DNA of 64,000 nucleotides from Cupriavidus pinatubonensis (GCF_019602855.1 NZ_CP080766.1:124001-188000), one strand, 5' to 3'. Positions 42,181 through 51,860 are shown, counted from the first letter of the stretch. The notes: generated by a model not told the origin, from the sequence alone. A program made the numbers and translations.

Positions 42181-44262
42181 ATGGCATCCATCGGCACCTC
42201 CTCCGGCGACAGGCGGCCTGCCAGCCGCGCCGCCGGCGCGCTGGCCTCGGCCTGGGCCGCGCGGCCGGATCTTGCGCCGTGGGTCCATTCGCTCAAGGTG
42301 TTCGGCGCGGCCATGCTCGCGTTGTACGCGGCATTGGCGCTGAGCCTGCCGCGCCCCTACTGGGCGTTCGCTACGGTGTACCTGGTTTCCAGCCCGCTGG
42401 CCGGTGCCACCTACGCGAAGGGCACCTACCGCGTCGCCGGCACCTTGCTCGGCGCGCTGTGCGCCGTGGCACTGGTGCCGCTGCTGATCGGCGAGCCCGT
42501 GCTGCTCATGGCCGCGATCGCATGCTGGACCGGCACCCTGCTCTACCTGTCCCTGCTGGAGCCGGCACCGCGCAACTACATCTGCCTGCTGGCCGCCTAT
42601 ACGCTGCCGATCGTGGCACTGCCGACGGTGACCGCTCCGGGCAGCGTGTTTGCCGTGGCGCTGACCCGCATCGAGGAAATCGTGATCGGCATCGTCTGCG
42701 CCAGCGTGGTCAGTGCTGTGGTGTTTCCTGTGCGGACCCGGCCGGCGCTGGCCTCGCGCGCGGCAGGCTGGCTTGCGCATGCATCGCGCTGGATCCAGGA
42801 CATGCTCGGCACGGGCGCCAGCCCGGCACGGCGTCACGACAGCTTCAGCGTGCTGGCCGCCGATATCGTCGCCATGGAAGCGCAGCTTGCCCAGCTGGCC
42901 TATGAGACCGACAGCGGCCCGGCGCTTCGGCGCGCACGCGCGCTGCACCAGCGCATGGCCGCACTGTTGCCGCGCGTCATTGCGCTGGCAGATGCTGTCG
43001 CCGCCCTGCGCCGCTCCCCGGAAGGGCTGCCCGACACGGTGGCGCAGCGCCTGCGCGCCACCGTGACATGGATTGCCGGTGAAGCCGACGCCAGCCGACC
43101 GCTGAACGCTTGCCCAACAGCGGGTTCGATGCCGGCTGCCAATGCGGACTGGCACAAACGGCTGGTCGCGGCCACCAGCGAATACCTCGACGAGCTGTCC
43201 GACCTGTGGCAGGACTGCCGCGTGCTGCAAACCAGCCTGCGGCAAGGCGCCGGGGAGCCCGCGGTGCTTCGCTATCGCGTCGAGCCGGCCGGACAGGCCC
43301 GGCACCACGACCACGCCCAACTGCTGTTCCGCGCCGCCACCGCCGGCATGGCGACACTTGTCGCTGGCCTGCTGTGGATGGCGTCGGGCTGGGTGGACGG
43401 CGCGGGGCCGGTCGGGCTGGCGGCGCTGGCAAGCTGCTTTATCGCAATCGCCGAGCAACCGCGGCTGATGGCCGGGCGCGTGGTGGTGTGGAGCATCGCC
43501 TGTGCGCTGCTGGCCTGGTACTACCAGTTCGTGGTGCTGGTGATGGCCCATGACTTCAGCGCGCTCGGGCTGTTGCTGTTCTGGCCTTATCTCTTGATCG
43601 GCGCGCTCACGACGCAGTCGCGCTATGCCCTGTTCGGCGTGCTGCTGGCAGTCACGGCGGCATCGTTCGCCGGCACGCCGCAACTGACCGCTGCACGCTT
43701 TGCCGACATCTTCAACAGCAGCCTCGCGAGCCTGGCGGCACTGTGCTTCTCCGCGCTGTGGGCGGCACTGATGCAACCCTTCGGCAGGCAGCTCGTGGCA
43801 TACCGGCTCGCCCGGGCCAACTGGAGCGAGATTGCGCTGGTGGCGCATCCGCGTGCGCCGGTCAACAGTGCGCGTCTGAGAGGCCGCATGCTCGACCGGC
43901 TGCTGCGCCAGTGGCCGGCCGTGGCCGGCCGGCATCGCATGGGTGGTGGCGTCGGGACATTCCTCGTGGAATCCGCGGCGCTAGGTCTGCGGCGCGCCTG
44001 CGCCGATCTGCCCGCGCCACGCCGTCGCGCGGTCGAACGCGCACTGGCGGGCGTGGCACGCCATTACCGCGATTGCTCGCGCGCCGGCCACGAACTTGCG
44101 CCGCCGCCGGCGCTGGCCGTCACGATCGACGCGGCCTGGACCACGCTCGCCGCGCCGTCAGGCAATTACCCGCGCGCCGCACTGGCGGCACTCGTCAGCC
44201 TGCGCCTCGCACTGTATCCACCCCAACCCCTGACCGATGGAGGTGCGCATGCACGCCACTGA
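42181..44262 (+). CDS. FUSC-family (AaeB-like) efflux membrane protein
   Basis: A 693-residue inner-membrane protein with two membrane blocks (about residues 35-200 and 375-520) separated by soluble regions, the fusaric-acid-resistance/AaeB architecture. SLPRPYWAFATVYLVSSPLA is the typical first-helix region. With the DUF1656 and HlyD genes that overlap it, it forms an aromatic-acid or phenolic efflux pump. It begins 9 nt after the DUF2474 gene, so it may be transcribed with the oxidase. A paralogue starts at 61342. Confidence 0.88.
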   Translation: MASIGTSSGDRRPASRAAGALASAWAARPDLAPWVHSLKVFGAAMLALYAALALSLPRPYWAFATVYLVSSPLAGATYAKGTYRVAGTLLGALCAVALVPLLIGEPVLLMAAIACWTGTLLYLSLLEPAPRNYICLLAAYTLPIVALPTVTAPGSVFAVALTRIEEIVIGIVCASVVSAVVFPVRTRPALASRAAGWLAHASRWIQDMLGTGASPARRHDSFSVLAADIVAMEAQLAQLAYETDSGPALRRARALHQRMAALLPRVIALADAVAALRRSPEGLPDTVAQRLRATVTWIAGEADASRPLNACPTAGSMPAANADWHKRLVAATSEYLDELSDLWQDCRVLQTSLRQGAGEPAVLRYRVEPAGQARHHDHAQLLFRAATAGMATLVAGLLWMASGWVDGAGPVGLAALASCFIAIAEQPRLMAGRVVVWSIACALLAWYYQFVVLVMAHDFSALGLLLFWPYLLIGALTTQSRYALFGVLLAVTAASFAGTPQLTAARFADIFNSSLASLAALCFSALWAALMQPFGRQLVAYRLARANWSEIALVAHPRAPVNSARLRGRMLDRLLRQWPAVAGRHRMGGGVGTFLVESAALGLRRACADLPAPRRRAVERALAGVARHYRDCSRAGHELAPPPALAVTIDAAWTTLAAPSGNYPRAALAALVSLRLALYPPQPLTDGGAHARH

Positions 44263-44461
44263 CTTCAACGTGTACGGCGTATTCGTCCCCGCCACGCTGG
44301 CCTGGATGCTGGCCGCGTTCGCCGTCACGGCCGGCGTGCGCACCGTGCTCGACCGCCTCGGCTTCTACCGCTTCGTGTGGCACCGGTCGCTGTTTAACTT
44401 TTCCCTCTACATCCTCGTACTGGGCGCGCTGGTCGCGCTCGTCTGGGAGGTCCCATCATGA
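44249..44461 (+). CDS. DUF1656 (AaeX-like) small membrane protein
   Basis: A 70-residue protein starting MHATDFNVYGVFVPATLAWM, with two membrane helices and the family motif FYRFVWHRSLFNFSLYI. The start overlaps the FUSC gene end by 14 nt, and its stop overlaps the HlyD start by 4 nt. It is the small component of AaeXAB-type pumps. Confidence 0.9.
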   Translation: MHATDFNVYGVFVPATLAWMLAAFAVTAGVRTVLDRLGFYRFVWHRSLFNFSLYILVLGALVALVWEVPS

Positions 44462-45270
44462 ATCGAAAGCTTTCCCTTTTTGTCCCCGTCGCTGTCACGC
44501 TGATCGCCGTGGGTGCGGCGGTACTGACGGCATGGCATCTGTGGCAGTACTACACCGGCGCACCGTGGACGCGAGACGGCCGGGTCCGTGCGGAGGTGGT
44601 ACAGGTTGCGCCCGACGTATCGGGGCTCGTCGCACAAGTCCTTGTTGCCGACAATGCGCAAGTGAAGCGCGGCCAGTTGCTGTTCGTGGTGGACGAAGCG
44701 CGCTTTCGCGTGGCCCTGAAACAGGCGCAGGGCGCGGCCAACGCCGCACGTGCAGCGCTGGTGCGCGCCGGCAAGGCGGACATGGCCACCGCACAGGCGC
44801 GCCTCGACCAGGCAGACGCGGCAGTGGACGCGGCCAGCCTCGACCTGGCGCGCTGCCGCGTGGCCAGCCCGGTCGACGGCCACGTCGCGGACCATCTGCC
44901 CCGCACCGGCGACTTCGTGAATCGTGGCCGGCCCGCGCTCTCGGTGGTCGCCAGCGGGTCGCAGTACGTCGAAGGCTATTTCGAAGAAACCAAACTGCCC
45001 GCAATCCGCGTCGGCGCCGCGGCCGACGTACGGATCATGGGCCAGAGCACGGCGCTGCGCGGGCATGTCGTCAGCATCGCCCCGGGCATCGACGACCAGG
45101 ACCGCAGCAGCGGGCCGAACCTGTTGCCGACCGTCAACCCGACGTTCAATTGGGTACGCCTTGCCCAACGTATCCCGGTCCGCGTTGCGCTCGACGAGGT
45201 GCCGCCCGGCATGCATCTGGTCGCCGGCCAGACGGCCACGATCCGGGTAAGAAGCGCGTCGCATGACTGA
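44458..45270 (+). CDS. HlyD/AaeA-type membrane fusion protein
   Basis: A 270-residue membrane fusion protein with one N-terminal membrane anchor (about residues 8-28). It has the lipoyl half-domain PWTRDGRVRAEVVQVAPDVS, a short alpha-hairpin, the second lipoyl half VASPVDGHVADHLPRTGDFV and a beta-barrel. It bridges the FUSC pump to the periplasm or an outer-membrane channel. It converges on a minus-strand regulator pair. Confidence 0.9.
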   Translation: MNRKLSLFVPVAVTLIAVGAAVLTAWHLWQYYTGAPWTRDGRVRAEVVQVAPDVSGLVAQVLVADNAQVKRGQLLFVVDEARFRVALKQAQGAANAARAALVRAGKADMATAQARLDQADAAVDAASLDLARCRVASPVDGHVADHLPRTGDFVNRGRPALSVVASGSQYVEGYFEETKLPAIRVGAAADVRIMGQSTALRGHVVSIAPGIDDQDRSSGPNLLPTVNPTFNWVRLAQRIPVRVALDEVPPGMHLVAGQTATIRVRSASHD

Positions 45271-45325
45271 AAGCAAGCGGCAATGCCGTGTGCAGCCGTT
45301 GCCCTTGCAGAAGACTGAACGGGAT

Positions 45326-45613
45326 TCAGAAAGGATCGGGAAACAGCTGCGCGGCAAGCGCCGCGCCTTCCTGTGTCAGGCTGGCGTGCCCGCGGCCATC
45401 CGCTTCGACGCTGACATCGGCCAGGCCGGCCGCCTGTAATTGCGTGAGCACCCGGCGCAGTACGCTCATTGGCAACTGTGCGCGCTTGGCGATCTTGGGC
45501 AGCGACCACGGCGTGGCGCCGTTCTCGATGCCGGCCTCCCGCAGGACGAGCAGGACTTCCACAATGGCGGGATCGATGCCGTCGCCGTTCTGTTCGTTGC
45601 CGGGATCAGACAT
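45326..45613 (-). CDS. Small winged-helix protein
   Basis: A 95-residue protein (from MSDPGNEQN) that is mostly one winged helix-turn-helix: VEVLLVLREAGIENGATPWS, then LPKIAKRAQLPMSVLRRVLT, then LADVSVEADGRGHASLT as the wing. It starts 5 nt downstream of the MocR stop on the same strand, so the two are co-transcribed. It is probably a small transcription regulator; target unknown. Confidence 0.75.
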   Translation of the reverse strand: MSDPGNEQNGDGIDPAIVEVLLVLREAGIENGATPWSLPKIAKRAQLPMSVLRRVLTQLQAAGLADVSVEADGRGHASLTQEGAALAAQLFPDPF

Positions 45614-45618
45614 CGCGT

Positions 45619-47058
45619 TTACTCTCCTCGCCCGCTCGACCGCTTGGCAAGCAGGTGCGTGGCAACCTTGCCCAACGTCTGGACGGCCGATTCGATACCT
45701 GGCGACCATTCAGCGCTGTAGTTCAGCCGGATGCAGTTGTCGTAGGTCGCGCCAGGTGCAAACATATGCCCCGGCGCAACGGTAATACGGTGTTCCAGCG
45801 CCGCGTGGTACATCTCCATGGCATCGATACCTTCGGGAAGCTGCACCCACAGGACATAGCCGCCGGCCGGACGCGATGTGGTCGTGCCCTCCGGGAAAAA
45901 CCTGCGCACCGTAGCCGCCATGATGCTGGCCTGCTGCGCATAGGCCTTGCGCACGCGCCGCAGGTGGAAGTCGTAGCCGTCGTTCTTCAGGAACTCGGCG
46001 ATCGCCAGTTGCGGGATGGCTGGCGTGGTCAGCGTGTTCAGGAACTTGAGCCGCTCGACGGCGCCGCGGTAGCGGCCCGGCAGCGCCCAGCCGATGCGGT
46101 AGGCGTTGGTCAGCGTCTTGGAAAACGACGAGCAGTGCAGCACGATGCCGGCGGTGTCGAACGCCTTGAGCGAACTCGGATGGGCCTCGCCATAGTACAG
46201 CTCGCCATAGACGTCATTCTCGATGACAGGGATGTCCTTGCTCGTGAGCATTTCCACCAGCGCGCGCTTCTTCTCGTCGGGCATCTGGAAGCCGAGCGGA
46301 TTCTGGAAATTGGGCATGACCATGCAGGCGGCGACGCTTTTCTCGTCGATCAGCCGTGCCAGCGCGTCAATGTCGATGCCCTCGACCGGATCGGTCGCGA
46401 CTTCGATCGCGCGCATGCCCAGCCGCTCGATCGCGTGCAGCATCGCGTAGAAAGTCGGGGACTCCACCGCGATCGTATCGCCGGGCTTTGCCACGGCCTG
46501 CAGGCAGAGGTTGATGGCCTCGGTCGCGCCGATCGTGACGATCAGCTCGTTCGGGTTTACCGCGTAGCCGTTCTCCAGGTAGCGGCGGGAAATCTGACGG
46601 ATCAGCTCAGGTCTGCCCGGCGGCAGATCGTCCAGCATGGTCCACTTGGCATAGCGCCGCGCGATATTGTTCGCGTACTGGTTGATGCGTTGCCACGGGA
46701 ACAGCGCGGCATCGGGATAGGGTGAGCCCAGCGGGACGGCGTCGTCCGAGCGGATCGAGCGCAGTGTGGACAGCACCAGTGCGCTGACGTCGACCGCGGA
46801 AGGCTTGGCGCTTGGCCGCGACGGCAGCAACTCGACCGCGGTCTCTCCGGAACGCGGACGCACGAAATAGCCGGATTGCGGCCGGCTTTCGATGATGCCG
46901 CGGCTTTCCAGCAGCACATAGGCCCGGATCACCGTAGTGATGCTCATGCGGTGGTGCTGGCTGGCCTGGCGCACGGACGGAATCCGCTCGCCGGGCAGCA
47001 GCACCCCCTGCTTCACCAGCGCTTCGATGTCGGCAGCCAGTTTTTCATAGAGTTTCAC
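45619..47058 (-). CDS. MocR-type regulator (GntR winged helix fused to PLP aminotransferase fold)
   Basis: A 479-residue fusion. Residues 1-75 are a GntR winged helix (LPGERIPSVRQASQHHRMSI). The rest is a class-I aminotransferase fold: GATEAINLCLQAVAKPGDTI, NPLGFQMP, and the PLP lysine in CSSFSKTLTNAYRIGW. MocR proteins sense PLP-linked metabolites such as GABA, taurine or PLP itself. It is co-directional with the small HTH gene and close to the first FUSC operon, a possible target. Confidence 0.9.
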   Translation of the reverse strand: MKLYEKLAADIEALVKQGVLLPGERIPSVRQASQHHRMSITTVIRAYVLLESRGIIESRPQSGYFVRPRSGETAVELLPSRPSAKPSAVDVSALVLSTLRSIRSDDAVPLGSPYPDAALFPWQRINQYANNIARRYAKWTMLDDLPPGRPELIRQISRRYLENGYAVNPNELIVTIGATEAINLCLQAVAKPGDTIAVESPTFYAMLHAIERLGMRAIEVATDPVEGIDIDALARLIDEKSVAACMVMPNFQNPLGFQMPDEKKRALVEMLTSKDIPVIENDVYGELYYGEAHPSSLKAFDTAGIVLHCSSFSKTLTNAYRIGWALPGRYRGAVERLKFLNTLTTPAIPQLAIAEFLKNDGYDFHLRRVRKAYAQQASIMAATVRRFFPEGTTTSRPAGGYVLWVQLPEGIDAMEMYHAALEHRITVAPGHMFAPGATYDNCIRLNYSAEWSPGIESAVQTLGKVATHLLAKRSSGRGE

Positions 47059-47136
47059 GCCGCGCTCCCCTCGGTGGCCGATCCGGTTGCGCCTTCCCGG
47101 GCACCTGGGCGCCGGGTCTCCGTCCGCAGGCAGTCC

Positions 47137-48357
47137 TTAGCCAAGCCAACGATGGAGATCATAGTACGGCAACGACACATGGTGGAGCTGGCCGGCGTTC
47201 TTCGGACCTACCCGGACAAAGCCGCTGGCCTGCCCGAGCGCCGACACGGCGGCTGCGCCCTGCTGCGCGGCGACGTGGACCAGGCCTTCCTGGCTGCCAG
47301 GGTCGCCGGAGTAGCCAACCTCTCCCACCCGCCAGAACGCATCGCACGGCGGCACGCGTGCGCCGGCCAGTGCCGCGCGGACCCGGCTCACCGGCGGAAA
47401 CAGCCGGGTCCGGCCTTGCAGCCGGCGCAGCAACGGCGTCACCAGCAGCGCAAAGGTGGTATAGGCCGCCGCCGGATTGCCCGGCAGGCAGACCACGGGC
47501 TTGCCGCGCAGGCGTCCGATCGTCACCGGCTTGCCGGGCCGCATGTTGACGCCGCGGCAAAGCAGCTCGCCGCCAGCCGAGGCCAGCGCCGCGGCCACCA
47601 GATCACGCTGGCCGACCGACGCACCCCCGGTCACGAGGACAAGGTCGGCATGGCCGGCCAGCTCGCGCAATGCATGGTGCAGCACGCGCTCGTCGTCACG
47701 CACATGGCGGTGGCAGCGCACGACGGCTCCCATGGACTGCACGAGCGACTCGAGCATCGGCCCGTTGACGTCATGCACCTGGTAAACGTCGCGCGGTTCA
47801 TCGTTGGCCGCCACCTCGTCGCCAGACGTCAGGATGGCAATTTCGACCAGCCGGCAGACCGGCACATGGACAAGCCCCTGCGAGGCCAGCGCGGCAATAT
47901 GGCCGGCTTCGATCAGCGTTCCGGCTGGCAGCAGCATCTCGCCACGGCGGACATCCTCGCCCTGGCGGCGGATATGCTGGCCAACGAGCGGCGTTCGGTT
48001 ACAGGTTACGCCGCGAAAATTTTCCTCGGCATCTTCCTGCGCGACCACGGCATCGGCCCCGGCAGGGATCACCGCGCCCGTGTAAATGCGGATGGCATGG
48101 CCGGGACGCAGCGCCTGCGGCCGGGTGCCGGCGTACACCACCTGCTGCACAGGCAGGCATGCGCCACCCTGCCAGTCCTCGCAACGCACCGCATAGCCAT
48201 CCATCGCACTGCGGTCGGCCGACGGCGTGTCGGTCACGGCGACTAGGTCGCTGGCCAGCACGCGGCCGGTTGCCAGCCCCAGCCATAAGGTTTCGGTCTC
48301 GCGCACCGGCTCTGCGGCATTGGCGAAGATTGCCTGTGCCTCGTCGAAGCTCAGCAT
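47137..48357 (-). CDS. moeA: Molybdopterin molybdenumtransferase MoeA
   Basis: A 406-residue MoeA, which inserts molybdate into adenylylated molybdopterin. Family features are DTPSADRSAMDGYAVR near the N-terminus, RIYTGAVIPAGADAVV, VLVTGGASVGQRD and VVCLPGNPAAAYTTF. It overlaps fdhD by 7 nt and forms an operon with the formate dehydrogenase-like enzyme. It supplies cofactor for that enzyme; a general copy for other molybdoenzymes probably exists elsewhere in the genome. Confidence 0.93.
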   Translation of the reverse strand: MLSFDEAQAIFANAAEPVRETETLWLGLATGRVLASDLVAVTDTPSADRSAMDGYAVRCEDWQGGACLPVQQVVYAGTRPQALRPGHAIRIYTGAVIPAGADAVVAQEDAEENFRGVTCNRTPLVGQHIRRQGEDVRRGEMLLPAGTLIEAGHIAALASQGLVHVPVCRLVEIAILTSGDEVAANDEPRDVYQVHDVNGPMLESLVQSMGAVVRCHRHVRDDERVLHHALRELAGHADLVLVTGGASVGQRDLVAAALASAGGELLCRGVNMRPGKPVTIGRLRGKPVVCLPGNPAAAYTTFALLVTPLLRRLQGRTRLFPPVSRVRAALAGARVPPCDAFWRVGEVGYSGDPGSQEGLVHVAAQQGAAAVSALGQASGFVRVGPKNAGQLHHVSLPYYDLHRWLG

Positions 48358-49223
48358 GCTGCCGCTCCTTCGAGAACACCTTCGGCCTGAGGACCGCAGC
48401 TGTCATCGAATGCTGCGCCGGTATATTCGACATAGCCGTCCTTCCGGCAAAAGCTAAGCAGGCGCAGGCCGGCCTGCGCCGCAATCCGGATGGCCAGCGA
48501 CGTCGGCGCGGAAATGGTCGCCAGCATCTGGATGTTCATGCGCGCGGCCTTGCGCACCAGTTCATAGCTCGCGCGGCTCGACAGGAAGACGAAGCCGTCG
48601 TTCATGTTCACGCGCTGCATCGCCAGATGGCCGATCAGCTTGTCCAGGCCGTTATGCCGGCCGACATCCTCGAAGACGTGCAGGATTTCCCCGTGCGCAT
48701 TGCACCATGCCGCCGCGTGGACGCCGCCGGTTTCACACATCAGCCGCTGGTGCGAAGGCAGCGCGGCTGCCACGCGGCCGATCATTTCCGGCGTCGGCTG
48801 CAACCGCGTTGCCGGCATCCGCATTGGCGTGGGCTCGAGGTCGAGCAGTTCGAGGCTTTCGATGCCGCAGACACCACAGCCCGTGCGGCCGGCCAGCGCG
48901 CGCTTGCGCGCCTTCATCGCGGCGAAGGCCTGTTCGCTGATCTGGAGGTGCACTTCGGCGCTGTGCGCGTGGACCCGCACATCGATGTCATGGATCTGCG
49001 CGTTGTGGCTGACGATGCCTTCGGTCAGCGAGAAGCCCACGGCAAACGCTTCGAGATCCAGCGGCGTGGCCATCATCACCGCATGCGAGATGCCGTTGTA
49101 CACCAGGGCCACGGGAAGCTCCTCCGCCACGTTGTCCATGGCGGGCTTCACCGCGCCGCCCTTGTGGCGGACGATGCTGCGTGCGGCATAGCCGTGGTGT
49201 TCAACGAGTTCAGTGCATTCCAT
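48351..49223 (-). CDS. fdhD: Formate dehydrogenase accessory sulfurtransferase FdhD
   Basis: A 290-residue FdhD, which transfers sulfur from IscS to the molybdenum cofactor of formate dehydrogenases. The key loop TGCGVCGIESL (CxxC-type) is present, as are EDVGRHNGLDKLIG and VFLSSRASYELVRKAA. It is encoded between the molybdoenzyme gene (35 nt upstream) and moeA. Its presence argues that the neighbouring enzyme needs a sulfurated cofactor. Confidence 0.93.
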   Translation of the reverse strand: MECTELVEHHGYAARSIVRHKGGAVKPAMDNVAEELPVALVYNGISHAVMMATPLDLEAFAVGFSLTEGIVSHNAQIHDIDVRVHAHSAEVHLQISEQAFAAMKARKRALAGRTGCGVCGIESLELLDLEPTPMRMPATRLQPTPEMIGRVAAALPSHQRLMCETGGVHAAAWCNAHGEILHVFEDVGRHNGLDKLIGHLAMQRVNMNDGFVFLSSRASYELVRKAARMNIQMLATISAPTSLAIRIAAQAGLRLLSFCRKDGYVEYTGAAFDDSCGPQAEGVLEGAAAC

Positions 49224-49258
49224 GATGGTCTCGCAAGGATAGGAGCGATACTTCTACG

Positions 49259-51583
49259 TCAGGCAGCGGCAGCCTGGAGACGCGACGGCGTCAGCAGCAC
49301 GGGCACTGACTTCGACGTCGGCGTGCCGCAGCCATCGCCGATGCTTTCGAGCGGCACCAGCGGATTGGTCTCGGGGTAGTACGCACCGACGCAACCTTCG
49401 GGAATGTCGTACTGGACCAGTTCGAAGTCCTGTACCCGGCGTTGCACGCCGTCGTCCCAGACGCTCGTGATATCGACACGCTGCCCGGCCGAGAGTCCCA
49501 GCCGCGCCAGGTCGGCCGCGCTGATGAACACCACGCGGCGCAGCCCGAACACCCCGCGGTAGCGGTCGTCGAGGCCATAGATTGTCGTGTTGTACTGGTC
49601 GTGCGAGCGCGTGGTCATCAGCACCAGCAGCTTGTCGCCGTACTGCTCGCGCGCGCGGTGGATCGGGGTGTCCTTGTCGATCGCATGGACGAGGAACTGC
49701 GCCTTGCCCGACGGCGTGTGCCACTCGCGGTTGCACGCGGCAGGCGTCAGGTGGAAGCCGCCTGGCACGGCAACGCGTTCGTTGTAGTTTTCAAAGCCGT
49801 CGATCACCATCTCGATCGCATCGCGGATGCGCGCATAGTCCTGCACGTACCAGAGCCAGTCGATCTTCTCCGAGCCCAGCGTCGCCGCGGCCATGCGCGC
49901 AACGATGGCGGTCTCGGACAGCAGGTGCTGCGACGCCGGCTTGTTCATGCCGAACGAGATATGCACCATGCAGACCGAATCCTCGACGGTCACGCCCTGT
50001 GCCACGCCGTCCTGTTCATCAATCTCCGTGCGGCCCAGCGTCGGCAGGATCAGCGATTCCTTGCCGTGTATCAGGTGGCTACGGTTGAGCTTGGTGGCAA
50101 TGTTCACAGTCAATGCACACTGGCGCAGGCCTTCGTGCGTACGCGGCGTATCGGGAGTAGCCGTCGAGAAGTTGCCGCCCAGGCCGATGAAGACTTTCAC
50201 CTTGCCCTCCAGCATCGCCTCGATGGTTTCCACCACGTCATAGCCATGGTCGCGCGGCGGCTCGAAGCCGAAGGCAGCCTTGAGGCGGTCCAGGAACGCA
50301 TCGTCCGGCTTTTCCTCGATGCCGACGGTGCGATCGCCCTGCACATTCGAATGCCCGCGCACCGGCAGCAGGCCGGCCCCGGCCCGGCCGATGTTGCCGC
50401 GCATCATCATCAGGTTCGACAGGATCTGCACGGTCGGCACCGAATGCTTGTGTTGCGTCAGGCCCATGCCCCAGCACGCAATCACGCGCTGGCCGCGCGC
50501 ATAGACACGGGCCAGCGCATCGATGTCCGGCAGCGGGACGCCTGATTCCGCGACAATATCGGCCCAGCTCTCCACGCGCAGGTCCTCGACGAAGGCACCG
50601 AAGCCGATCGTGTGCTCGCGCACGAAGTCGACGTCGATCAGTCGCGCCTGGCCGTGCCGGATCGCTTCGTCGTCGAGTTCGACCAGCCGCTTGGCCATGC
50701 CCTTGATCAGCGCGAAATCCCCGCCGAGCTTCGGCTGCACGAACATCGACGCGATCTTCGTGCTGGAGCCGGTGAGCATTTCGACTGGATGCTGCGGGCT
50801 GGTAAAGCGCTCCAGGCCGCGTTCGCGCAGCGGATTGATCGACACAATGGTCGCGCCGCGCCGTGCGCACTCGCGCAGCTCGCCGAGCATGCGGGGGTGG
50901 TTGGTGGCAGCGTTGTGGCCGAACAGCAGGATGGTGTCGGCATGCTCGAAGTCGTCGAGCACCACCGTTGCCTTGCCTACGCCAATGGTCTTGGGCAGGC
51001 CACGGCTTGTGGCCTCGTGGCACATGTTCGAGCAGTCCGGGAAATTGTTGGTGCCGTAGGCGCGCACGAACAACTGGTACAGGAACGCTGCCTCGTTGCT
51101 GGCACGGCCCGATGTATAGAACGCTGCCTGGTTCGGGTCCGGCAATGCGCGCAGGTGGCGACCGATCAGTGCAAACGCTTCGTCCCACGCAATGGCGCGG
51201 TACTTGTCGGTCTGCGCGTCGTACACCATCGGGTGCGTGAGGCGGCCGTGCTGCTCCAGCTCGTAATCGGTCTGTTCGAGCAGCGACGTGACCGTATGCT
51301 GCGCGAAAAACTCGGGCGTGACACGCATGCTGGTCGCTTCCGCGGCGACGGCCTTGACTCCGTTCTCGCAGAACTCGAAGGTCGAAGCGTGCTGTCGATC
51401 GGGCCATGCGCAGCCGGGGCAGTCGAAGCCATCGGCCTGGTTCTGCTTGAACAGCATCTTGTACTTGCCACCGGCAACCTGCTCCTTGACGAGGTTGATG
51501 GCAACGTACTTCAGCGCACCCCAGCCGGCGGCGGGATGGGTGTATGGGGCGATGTGGCCTTTCTCGGGCTTCGGCGAGCTCAT
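49259..51583 (-). CDS. FdhF/YdeP-type molybdopterin oxidoreductase
   Basis: A 774-residue molybdopterin oxidoreductase of the YdeP group. The N-terminus (HPAAGWGALKYVAINLVKEQ; FDCPGCAWPD) lacks the usual spaced four-cysteine cluster motif of formate dehydrogenases but keeps CPGC, as in YdeP. Cofactor regions include TSGRASNEAAFLYQLFVRAY, NMCHEATSRGLP, and the C-terminal LVLMTTRSHDQYNTTIYG. It is grouped with fdhD and moeA. YdeP in E. coli is linked to acid resistance; the substrate is unknown, so formate dehydrogenase activity is not assured. Confidence 0.85.
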   Translation of the reverse strand: MSSPKPEKGHIAPYTHPAAGWGALKYVAINLVKEQVAGGKYKMLFKQNQADGFDCPGCAWPDRQHASTFEFCENGVKAVAAEATSMRVTPEFFAQHTVTSLLEQTDYELEQHGRLTHPMVYDAQTDKYRAIAWDEAFALIGRHLRALPDPNQAAFYTSGRASNEAAFLYQLFVRAYGTNNFPDCSNMCHEATSRGLPKTIGVGKATVVLDDFEHADTILLFGHNAATNHPRMLGELRECARRGATIVSINPLRERGLERFTSPQHPVEMLTGSSTKIASMFVQPKLGGDFALIKGMAKRLVELDDEAIRHGQARLIDVDFVREHTIGFGAFVEDLRVESWADIVAESGVPLPDIDALARVYARGQRVIACWGMGLTQHKHSVPTVQILSNLMMMRGNIGRAGAGLLPVRGHSNVQGDRTVGIEEKPDDAFLDRLKAAFGFEPPRDHGYDVVETIEAMLEGKVKVFIGLGGNFSTATPDTPRTHEGLRQCALTVNIATKLNRSHLIHGKESLILPTLGRTEIDEQDGVAQGVTVEDSVCMVHISFGMNKPASQHLLSETAIVARMAAATLGSEKIDWLWYVQDYARIRDAIEMVIDGFENYNERVAVPGGFHLTPAACNREWHTPSGKAQFLVHAIDKDTPIHRAREQYGDKLLVLMTTRSHDQYNTTIYGLDDRYRGVFGLRRVVFISAADLARLGLSAGQRVDITSVWDDGVQRRVQDFELVQYDIPEGCVGAYYPETNPLVPLESIGDGCGTPTSKSVPVLLTPSRLQAAAA

Positions 51584-51801
51584 GGCGTGTGTCCTGTCTG
51601 GCGGGGGGCGGTGACTGGCCTGTCAATCGGTTTGGCCAGATCCTGTAGCGTCAGAGTAGGTTCGGCGCGCGCCCTGCGGTGCGTACAGACAGGAGCACAG
51701 TTCAAGAGCACAGTTGAGAAGTGCCTTGCCAGCGCCGCCCACGGCCGGAGAAAAAGGCATGAGCGGACACTTGGAGGACCGGCGGGGCGGCTCGGGAAAA
51801 G

Positions 51802-51825
51802 AAAAAAGCCCGTGCGGGGACGGGC
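51802..51825 (-). terminator. Orphan minus-strand intrinsic terminator upstream of the molybdoenzyme gene
   Basis: On the minus strand GCCCGT-CCCCGC-ACGGGC is followed by six T residues, a good intrinsic terminator. A second hairpin, CCTGAG/CTCAGG (51841-51860), lies just upstream. No protein gene ends here; it sits 219 nt before the start of the YdeP-type gene. It may end a small RNA or attenuate the operon. Confidence 0.65.
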
Positions 51826-51860
51826 ATAAGGGCTTGAGGACCTGAGTCGGGTCTCTCAGG

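Noticed and set aside
41989..43935. 648-codon open frame on the minus strand opposite cioB and FUSC
   Set aside because: Shadow of the high-GC plus-strand genes; Arg/Gln/His-rich composition with no domain features, while the plus strand carries clear membrane proteins.
43743..45266. 507-codon open frame overlapping FUSC, DUF1656 and HlyD genes
   Set aside because: Low-complexity Arg/Ala-rich shadow frame; the overlapping genes have recognisable families and coupled starts.
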